Positions 8,090 to 13,570 of a DNA stretch of 15,165 nucleotides are shown piece by piece. Under the pieces are notes generated by a model. The model saw nothing but the letters and a program-made list of their open reading frames with translations. It had not been told where the DNA came from and did not search any database. The stretch's first letter is position 1. Every line of letters begins with the position of its first letter. The stretch spans positions 1-15,165 of the forward strand of contig JAUQWT010000102.1 in the NCBI GenBank assembly GCA_030835005.1. Reading direction: 5' to 3'. The DNA comes from Ignavibacteria bacterium (GTDB taxonomy: Bacteria; Bacteroidota; Ignavibacteria; Tepidaquicellales; OLB5). The translations under genes were made by a program, and so were the position numbers.

Positions 8090-8128
8090 AGATTGCAGAT
8101 TGACAGATTAAAAGATTAACAGATTGCA
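8090..8128. repeat. Five tandem copies of an 8-bp AGATT unit
   Basis: AGATTGC (8090-8096), AGATTGAC (8097-8104), AGATTAAA (8105-8112), AGATTAAC (8113-8120) and AGATTGCA (8121-8128) follow one another without gaps. The array lies 18 bases upstream of the ATG of the small minus-strand gene, and so probably in its leader or promoter. Copy number could vary by slippage. Confidence 0.7.
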
Positions 8129-8172
8129 AATTATGCCGTCTATACCTTATGAAAAATTCCAATATTTTCTGC

Positions 8173-8201
8173 TTGACTTATTAGGATTTTTACTGTATAT
8201 T
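8173..8201 (+). promoter_or_regulatory. lexA promoter (sigma70-type)
   Basis: TTGACT (8173-8178), a 17-base spacer, and TATATT (8196-8201) each differ from the sigma70 consensus by one base. Transcription would start near 8208, giving a leader of about 28 bases with no SD before the ATG at 8236. The -10 box lies inside the first LexA-like palindrome, an arrangement expected for repression. Confidence 0.75.
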
Positions 8202-8224
8202 CATACACTGTATATAAATACAGT
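8192..8224. promoter_or_regulatory. Tandem overlapping LexA operators (SOS boxes)
   Basis: Two boxes 15 bases apart. Box 1 (8193-8208) is CTGT-N8-ACAC, one base off the palindrome. Box 2 (8208-8223) is CTGTATATAAATACAG, an exact CTGT-N8-ACAG with flanking A and T extending the symmetry. The boxes share base 8208. As a direct repeat, the 15-base units 8192-8206 and 8207-8221 agree at 13 positions. Box 1 covers the -10 element and box 2 the presumed start point, so LexA binding would block its own promoter. The site sits between divergent genes and could also affect the small gene at 7803-8072. Confidence 0.85.
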
Positions 8225-8235
8225 ATACATTGAAT

Positions 8236-8856
8236 ATGAAAAAACTCACTAAAAAGCAGTCAAAGATAGCTGAATTCATAAGGAAATTTGTTTTGGAGAA
8301 TTCATACTCCCCCACCTACAAAGAGATAGCCGAGCATTTTAAGGTTAATGTTAACGCTATACATCAGGCAGTTTCGGCGCTGATCAAAAAGGGCTCAATT
8401 GAAAAGACCGAAGGTATTGCCCGCGGGCTGAGGATTAAAGAAGAACACTCCGCAGAATTGCTCAAAGCCGGAAGGAATACTATGGTTATTCCGTTATACG
8501 GCAATGTTGCTGCGGGTGAACCTATCTTTGCAGATAATAATATTGAAGGGTACATTACTATTGATAAACCGAGGAGGGCATCGGGAGAGCTGTTTTCAGT
8601 CACAGTTCGAGGTGATAGTATGATTGATAGGAAGATAGTTGAAAAAGACAGGCTGATCGTTCGCAAACAAAATACCGCAGATGACGGCGAGATAGTCGTT
8701 GCCCTGCTGGAAGAAGAAGTGACGGTGAAGATATTCCGGAAGAACGGAGGCGCGTCGTATTTGCAGCCAGCGAATAATAAGTATAATGCAATTCACCAGC
8801 CATTTGAAATACTTGGGATCGTTGTTGGTTTGACGAGGGATCTGAGTTTGTTTTAA
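8236..8856 (+). CDS. lexA: SOS-response repressor LexA
   Basis: Repressor of DNA-damage genes that cleaves itself when RecA filaments form. The 206 residues comprise an N-terminal winged helix-turn-helix (1-66; LTKKQSKIAEFIRKFV aligns with the E. coli start, and the recognition-helix region VNVNAIHQAVSAL spans 37-49) and a C-terminal S24 peptidase-fold domain. The cleavage bond is A93-G94 in VAAGEP, the nucleophile S128 in RGDSMID and the general base K165 in VTVKIF, so self-cleavage should work. The full DNA-binding domain separates it from UmuD. I chose ATG 8236 because MKKLT matches the family N-terminus; a TTG six bases upstream is also in frame. The gene follows tandem SOS boxes and a good promoter, so it is probably autoregulated. 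No intrinsic terminator is evident after the stop, which leaves readthrough towards dinB possible. Confidence 0.96.
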   Translation: MKKLTKKQSKIAEFIRKFVLENSYSPTYKEIAEHFKVNVNAIHQAVSALIKKGSIEKTEGIARGLRIKEEHSAELLKAGRNTMVIPLYGNVAAGEPIFADNNIEGYITIDKPRRASGELFSVTVRGDSMIDRKIVEKDRLIVRKQNTADDGEIVVALLEEEVTVKIFRKNGGASYLQPANNKYNAIHQPFEILGIVVGLTRDLSLF

Positions 8857-8951
8857 ACAGGAGTAAAAAATAAAAAATAAAAAGGCAGAAAAGATTTTAA
8901 TGGTTTTTGTATTTGAGATTTCCTTTTGACTCAAAGTTCTACCCCCTCAAA

Positions 8952-8970
8952 CTCCCCCTGGTAGGGGGAG
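8952..8970. repeat. C/G-run hairpin repeat, copy 1
   Basis: CTCCCCCT-GGT-AGGGGGAG is a perfect 8-bp stem with a 3-base loop, embedded in a CCCCCTCAAACTCCCCC-type context that recurs as a dispersed intergenic repeat in many genomes. No T-run follows, so it is not a standard terminator. Confidence 0.55.
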
Positions 8971-9147
8971 AATGACAATATGGAATTGACAGATTACTTT
9001 GCTGCTTAGCGATAAAAGCTTCTGATTTTTTTTTGAGTCTTTGAGTCGGGCTTTTGGTTTTGCTTTTAGAAGCTAAACCCCATTAACGATTCACGAGGTG
9101 AAGGATTTTTCATCATATTGCATTGCATGAATATTAAAGCTTGACTT

Positions 9148-9174
9148 CCCCCCTTTTTTAGAAACAAAGGGGGG
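9148..9174. repeat. C/G-run hairpin repeat, copy 2
   Basis: CCCCCCTTT (9148-9156) pairs perfectly with AAAGGGGGG (9166-9174) across a 9-base loop. It lies 27 bases before the annotated dinB start, where it would either separate dinB from its promoter or fold in the leader of its transcript. It is similar in style to, but not the same sequence as, the element at 8952-8970. Confidence 0.55.
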
Positions 9175-9201
9175 ATCTGTATAGAGGCAATATAATAAAT
9201 T

Positions 9202-10518
9202 ATGCATACAGCAAAAAACAGCGGGAAATTAAGTTCGTCGTATTTCATTCCACGGGATGCGTCGAGGGAATCGCATTTATTCAAGCGTGTGCGCATGATG
9301 GCCTCGTATTCATTCCCCCACCGCAAGGACCTTAACCATAAGACCGATATCAACAGGAACAAATTCTTCATCCACCTTGATCTTGATGCTTTTTTCGCAC
9401 AGGTAGAGCAACGAGATAATCCCAAGTTAAGAGGCAAGCCGGTATCGGTTGGCGGCGGCAAGGGTAACAGAGGTATAGTGATGACTGCCAGCTATGAAGC
9501 AAGAGCAATGGGAGTTGAGATCGGCATGTCCGTAGTAGATGCAAGACGGCTTTGTCCAGATCTTATTTCTGTCCCTTCATACGGCACAAAGTATGAAGCC
9601 ATAACCCAGAATATTATTTGCCATTTACTTGAGTTGCTGCCTGAAGACTGCGTTGAACAATACAGCATTGATGAATGCTTTCTTGATATCACCCCAGTTG
9701 TAAATAATTATTTTCAGGCGGCAAAGTTTGCATGGCATCTAAAGAGAATGATAAGAAGAATTGAGAATCTTCAGGTGTCAATAGGCTTATCATTTAACAA
9801 GTCATTTGCCAAAATGGCAACAAAGCTGAATAAGCCGGATGGGTTATTCATAGTTAGAGAAGAGAATTTGGATGTAATCCACCGTTTGCCCGTGATGAAG
9901 ATGTGGGGAATCGGCCACAGAATGGAAATCAGGCTTCATTCGCTCGGCATCAGGACAATTGGAGAGCTGGCAAATTCAGATTTTCATGCTATCCACAAGG
10001 AGTTTGGTATTAACGGCGTAATACTCCGCAAAATCGCCAGGGGAGAAGACACCAGCAGTATATCGCAGCATGCAGCAAGAGTTGAAAAGTCATTCAGCCA
10101 CAATCACACCTTAAGCGATGCTATATATGATGATTCCCGTGCAATTGATGAGATCAAAAGAATGACCGAGTACGTTTGCAGAAGAATGCGTTCTAAAGAT
10201 CTTATTACTGACCATGTAGCTCTATCAGTGCGATTTGATGACCTTGGTTACCGCGGCGACAAAGTAAGGCTCGTACATCCAACAAACAGCGAAAAGGAGG
10301 TTTTCCATACCGCACTTTCCATATACAAGAAACTCCCACAGCCGAACAGCGACTACAAGATCAGGACTTTCGGAATCTCCTGTTTTGAACTTCATCAGGT
10401 TTCAGGATACAATCTCGATTTCTTCAACCGTGACCATCTTATACCTTACAAGCAAATGGATTTTTTGAAGGATAAATATGGAGAAAACATAATAAGGCTT
10501 GGACTGGGAAACGGTTAA
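9202..10518 (+). CDS. dinB: Y-family DNA polymerase (DNA polymerase IV)
   Basis: Error-prone translesion polymerase that copies past damaged template bases. Catalytic residues are visible: D60 in IHLDLDAFF (57-65), D157 and E158 in YSIDECFLD (154-162), and steric-gate F65 five residues after D60, as in E. coli Pol IV. SFNKSFAKMATKLNKPDG (197-214), a thumb with helix-hairpin-helix-like GIGHRMEIRLHSLGI (236-250), the little-finger domain (about 292-400) and a C-terminal KYGENIIRLG (425-434) complete the protein. QMDFL (418-422) might bind the sliding clamp but is a loose match. At 438 residues it is longer than E. coli DinB, partly because of about 54 residues before the polymerase fold; M32 or M33 (9295/9298) are alternative starts. 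Its position 345 bases after the SOS-controlled lexA suggests a damage-inducible role, but no complete LexA box precedes it. Confidence 0.93.
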   Translation: MHTAKNSGKLSSSYFIPRDASRESHLFKRVRMMASYSFPHRKDLNHKTDINRNKFFIHLDLDAFFAQVEQRDNPKLRGKPVSVGGGKGNRGIVMTASYEARAMGVEIGMSVVDARRLCPDLISVPSYGTKYEAITQNIICHLLELLPEDCVEQYSIDECFLDITPVVNNYFQAAKFAWHLKRMIRRIENLQVSIGLSFNKSFAKMATKLNKPDGLFIVREENLDVIHRLPVMKMWGIGHRMEIRLHSLGIRTIGELANSDFHAIHKEFGINGVILRKIARGEDTSSISQHAARVEKSFSHNHTLSDAIYDDSRAIDEIKRMTEYVCRRMRSKDLITDHVALSVRFDDLGYRGDKVRLVHPTNSEKEVFHTALSIYKKLPQPNSDYKIRTFGISCFELHQVSGYNLDFFNRDHLIPYKQMDFLKDKYGENIIRLGLGNG

Positions 10519-10618
10519 GAATTCATGCCACTTCAAAAAAGAAAACCCCGTACATTGATACTTATTACATATATTGATATTTTTGCATTAATCGTTAAAT
10601 TTTAACCAAAATCCTACT

Positions 10619-11311
10619 ATGCAAAAACTGAAATTTCTTTTGATACTTATTGTACCAGCCCTGCTTTTGACAGCCTGTTCCAAAGAATCCGAAGAGACAA
10701 TCCTGCTTGGTGCAAAGACTAAGATGGATGAGGCCAAGAAACTCGAGTCAGAAGGCAAGGCCGATGATGCAAAAAAAGCATATGGCGAAGCTATTGAGTT
10801 CTACAAGAAGTTCCTGACTGAGTATCCAAACTCTCCCAGCGCCCCCGAAGTGTACAGCAGCATTGCCAAGGTTTATGTGGATAATCTGAGAGACTATCCT
10901 AATGCGATAAAATTCTATAACGAGCTGTCACAAAAGCATCCTGCTACCAAGGAATCAAAATACGGCATGTTCATGGTTGCGTTCATTTATGATGAGATGC
11001 TGAAAGATAAAGAAAAAGCAAAGGAAAGCTATAAAAAATTTCTTGACAAATATCCAAAGGATGAGGACCCGAATGAGAAGATGAGCGAATCTGCAAGAAT
11101 GATGCTCCAGATGCTTGATGAGAACCGATCGATAGAAGACATAATAAAAAATACTCAGAAAGATACCGTTAAGACAGATACAAACAAGAAGGAAACATCA
11201 AAAGACAAAAAGGAAGTTAAAAAAGAAGATAAGAAGAAAGCCGATGAAGAAGTAAAAACACCTACTCAGAAAAATGATGGCGTTAAAGATACCGATACAA
11301 AGAAACAATAA
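10619..11311 (+). CDS. TPR lipoprotein with lysine-rich tail
   Basis: Membrane-anchored lipoprotein of 230 residues. The signal peptide ends in lipobox LLTAC (lipidated C20). The middle part (about 30-145) contains roughly three tetratricopeptide-type helical repeats, seen in AYGEAIEFYKKFLTEYPNS (54-72), NAIKFYNELSQKHP (95-108) and AKESYKKFLDKYP (134-146). The (F/Y)(Y/L)xxF(L)xxYP signature is that of the TPR_6/BamD/CpoB type, which mediates protein contacts in the periplasm. The last 50 residues (about 180-230) are almost all Lys, Glu, Asp and Thr and are probably disordered. A BamD role is possible but not supported, because the protein is short and the tail is atypical. It precedes the DUF58 gene by 54 bases on the same strand, so the two may be co-transcribed. 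No SD is seen. Confidence 0.85.
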   Translation: MQKLKFLLILIVPALLLTACSKESEETILLGAKTKMDEAKKLESEGKADDAKKAYGEAIEFYKKFLTEYPNSPSAPEVYSSIAKVYVDNLRDYPNAIKFYNELSQKHPATKESKYGMFMVAFIYDEMLKDKEKAKESYKKFLDKYPKDEDPNEKMSESARMMLQMLDENRSIEDIIKNTQKDTVKTDTNKKETSKDKKEVKKEDKKKADEEVKTPTQKNDGVKDTDTKKQ

Positions 11312-11365
11312 GGGGCTTATTTACGTTTAATTTTAAGGACACCAAAGCTGTGAAAATGACAATAA

Positions 11366-12340
11366 TTGCAGGCCGACTATAAAAAATATCTCCAGCCCTC
11401 AGTAATTTCAAGGCTGGCAAACATCGAGCTCAAAGCCAAGTTTGTAGTTGAAGGTTTTATAGCCGGCTTACATAAGAGCCCTTACCACGGATTCAGCGTA
11501 GAGTTTGCCGAACACCGGCAGTATATGCCGGGAGATGACCTGAAGTACCTTGATTGGAAAGTACTTGGCAGAACTGACAGATATTACATCAAACAGTTCG
11601 AAGAAGAGACAAACCTCAAATCTTACCTTATAGTTGACGCAAGCAGATCAATGTCTTTTAAATCCAAAGATTCAGGGCTTGAGCCAAGATCACTTTTCAA
11701 AAAGATATTCAACAAAAAAGAAGATGCAAAAATTTTCCGGCAAAGTGACATAAGTAAGCTTGAGTATTCTACATACCTTGCGGCATCGCTTGCAGTGCTT
11801 ATGAATTTTCAGAAAGATGCCACAGGACTTGTTATTTATGATGAGAAGATAAGGAGTATTGTTCCTCCAAAAGCTACAAGCCAGAATCTAAAGCTCATAT
11901 TGAGTCAGCTTTCAAACATTACATCATCAGGAAAAACTAATACGGCTTCATCACTCAATTCTGCTGCAGAAAGGATCAAGCGCAGGGGGCTGGTGATCAT
12001 ATTCAGCGACCTGTTTGATGACCAGCAAGCAGTCATTAATGCACTGAAACATTTCCGCTACAAAAGAAATGAAGTGATAGTATTCCAGGTTCTGGATCCG
12101 CTCGAAATGAGTTTTGCAATTGACTCTCCTACTATGTTCAAAGATATGGAGACCAGCCGCGAGATGCTTTCTCAGCCGGTCTCAGTAATGGAATCATACC
12201 AGGATGCCGTTAAAGAGTTTATTCTTAATTACAAGACAGCCTGTCTTTCAAATAACATAGATTATGTTCAGCTTTCTACGGAAACACCCTTTGACACTGC
12301 ACTGCTTGAATACCTGAATAAGAGAAAAAGGCTGAATTAA
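11366..12340 (+). CDS. DUF58 domain protein (vWA-like)
   Basis: Cytoplasmic or membrane-associated DUF58 protein of 324 residues, a family often encoded with MoxR AAA+ ATPases; the molecular role is not established. The conserved core runs KSPYHGFSVEFAEHRQY (37-53), PGDDLKYLDWKVLGRTDRYY (55-74) and FEEETN (78-83), followed by a von Willebrand A-like region with MIDAS motif DASRS (91-95), LVIYDE (155-160) and IIFSDLFDD (211-219). An insert of about 25-30 charged residues (98-129) between the MIDAS helix and KLEYSTYLAASLAVL looks longer than usual. A stop codon lies directly upstream (11363-11365), so the first possible start in this frame is TTG at 11366. A good AAGGA sits too far away (11335-11339) and is spaced for a GTG in another frame at 11350. 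No moxR gene is in the window; the upstream neighbour is the TPR lipoprotein. Confidence 0.88.
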   Translation: MQADYKKYLQPSVISRLANIELKAKFVVEGFIAGLHKSPYHGFSVEFAEHRQYMPGDDLKYLDWKVLGRTDRYYIKQFEEETNLKSYLIVDASRSMSFKSKDSGLEPRSLFKKIFNKKEDAKIFRQSDISKLEYSTYLAASLAVLMNFQKDATGLVIYDEKIRSIVPPKATSQNLKLILSQLSNITSSGKTNTASSLNSAAERIKRRGLVIIFSDLFDDQQAVINALKHFRYKRNEVIVFQVLDPLEMSFAIDSPTMFKDMETSREMLSQPVSVMESYQDAVKEFILNYKTACLSNNIDYVQLSTETPFDTALLEYLNKRKRLN

Positions 12341-12421
12341 ACCTTTCCCTTTGATTATTGTCTAAATTATAGAATTGCTAAAATTATGCAATAAATGCAT
12401 ATTTCCGTATAATAATTAGAA

Positions 12422-13447
12422 ATGCACTCATTAATTAGAAATATTACGCTTTTCATAATCCTATTTCCCATATCATTACTTCACTCTCAGCAAGATAATC
12501 CCCGAGACAGCCTTTTAGACAAGATCAGAGATATTGAAATAGCCCTTGACGCCCCGGTTGAAAGCGAAGAAAATTTATACATGAATACAGTTTCATTTCA
12601 ATCGTTCTATGACGTGCTTTCTCCAATGGGTGAATGGATACAGATCACGAAAGAAGATATTGATGAAGACTTAAGTGACGGGGAAGGCGAAGGTTATTCT
12701 TCTCTGGGTTTTGGTGATGAAGAGTTTCTTTTCATTTGGAGGCCAGGTGTTGAAAAAAACTGGAAACCTTATGTTAACGGCAAATGGGAATATACTGATA
12801 GAGGATGGCTGTGGATATCAAATGATAAATGGGGAAATCAGACCTACAATTATGGCAGGTGGTGGAATTCTCCCAAATACGGATGGGTATGGCTTCCGGG
12901 ATATACCTGGGCGCCGGCATGGGTTAGGTGGAAAGTTGCCAACGATGGAAACCATATCGGGTGGGTGGCACTCTCACCAAAAGCAAAATGGAATAGCGAA
13001 GAAGGCATTACTGAAAAGAATTATAATTATACAAACAGTGCAAGTGACTGGGTATTTGTTGATAATAACACTTTCACGGGAGACATTTCGCCAGAGAAAG
13101 TAGTTGGTTTGGAAACCGGCAATAATCTCCTGAAAGAATCAAAAACTATAACAGATATCAGGGCGGAGAATGATGTAATTGTGAATAATGGTCCTGATGT
13201 TACTGTGATTGAAACCAGGACAGGGAAAAAATTCAACCGGAAACACCTTAGGTTTAGAAACGGGCAGAACAACGCATTCACGGATAATAATGATGTTATT
13301 ATAGGAAAGGAGAAATTTGATAATAAGCTTAATGGGACCAGGCTTGACAAACCAAATAAATATAAAAAGAGCGAACGTGTAAAGAAGATGCTGAGAAAAA
13401 AACAAGGGCACAAAAAGCCACCCCGTATTAAAACAGGAAGACAGTGA
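12422..13447 (+). CDS. Secreted tryptophan-rich DUF6600-like protein with basic tail
   Basis: Exported protein of 341 residues whose function I do not know. The signal peptide (1-22, core LFIILFPISLL, cleavage probably after HS) is followed by an acidic stretch (35-100). A tryptophan- and tyrosine-rich domain (about 104-190) repeats the pattern W-x-(P/Y)...G-x-W: WRPGV, WKPYVNGKWEY, RGWLWISNDKWGN, YGRWWNSPKYGWVWLPG, WAPAWVRWK, IGWVALSP. This is the signature of DUF6600-type domains, found in secreted proteins of many bacteria. The C-terminal third (265-341) is strongly basic, ending in runs such as KKMLRKKQGHKKPPR (321-335), which suggests binding to nucleic acid, LPS or another polyanion; that is an inference. 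The strong terminator 12 bases after the stop marks the end of this transcription unit. No SD precedes the ATG. Confidence 0.87.
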   Translation: MHSLIRNITLFIILFPISLLHSQQDNPRDSLLDKIRDIEIALDAPVESEENLYMNTVSFQSFYDVLSPMGEWIQITKEDIDEDLSDGEGEGYSSLGFGDEEFLFIWRPGVEKNWKPYVNGKWEYTDRGWLWISNDKWGNQTYNYGRWWNSPKYGWVWLPGYTWAPAWVRWKVANDGNHIGWVALSPKAKWNSEEGITEKNYNYTNSASDWVFVDNNTFTGDISPEKVVGLETGNNLLKESKTITDIRAENDVIVNNGPDVTVIETRTGKKFNRKHLRFRNGQNNAFTDNNDVIIGKEKFDNKLNGTRLDKPNKYKKSERVKKMLRKKQGHKKPPRIKTGRQ

Positions 13448-13458
13448 TACAGAGTTTC

Positions 13459-13483
13459 TCCCGGCTAAAAGGCCGGGATTTTT
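13459..13483 (+). terminator. Intrinsic terminator
   Basis: TCCCGGC (13459-13465) pairs with GCCGGGA (13472-13478) around loop TAAAAG, followed by five T (13479-13483). A 7-bp GC-rich stem with T-run, 12 bases after the DUF6600-like stop codon: the clearest intrinsic terminator in the window. Confidence 0.93.
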
Positions 13484-13570
13484 ATTGACTTAAGTTCAGT
13501 TATATAACAATATGTACGCAAAATTTATGATATTGATACAGTTTAGAATTTGACATAAGTTTACTCTATT

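Larger units (their letters stand above)
8857..9201. other. 345-base gap between lexA and dinB, rich in short hairpins
   Basis: No credible gene. The contents are A-rich runs (8865-8884), a 6-bp TTTGAG/CTCAAA inverted repeat (8912-8935) without a T-run, two C/G-run hairpins (8952-8970 and 9148-9174), and a small TTCAC-GAG-GTGAA hairpin (9090-9102) followed by GGATTTTT. A lone LexA half-site sequence CTGTATA occurs at 9177-9183, 19 bases before dinB, with no second half at the right spacing. No clear promoter for dinB was found. Confidence 0.6.

Noticed and set aside
8090..8128. CRISPR array
   Set aside because: The units are 8 bases and gapless, with no spacers and no cas genes.
8236..8856. 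UmuD-like protein instead of LexA
   Set aside because: A complete N-terminal winged helix-turn-helix is present, and the length is that of LexA.
9066..9461. Minus-strand open frame of 131 codons overlapping the dinB start
   Set aside because: It runs through the hairpin repeat and opposite conserved DinB codons, and its product has no recognisable domain.
12675..13103. 142-codon plus-strand frame inside the DUF6600-like gene
   Set aside because: It is a shadow of a gene with a signal peptide and a clear domain, and its own product is low in plausible structure.
13550..13555. TTGACA as a -35 box for the FG-GAP gene
   Set aside because: It ends 15 bases before the start codon, leaving no room for a -10 element and transcription start.
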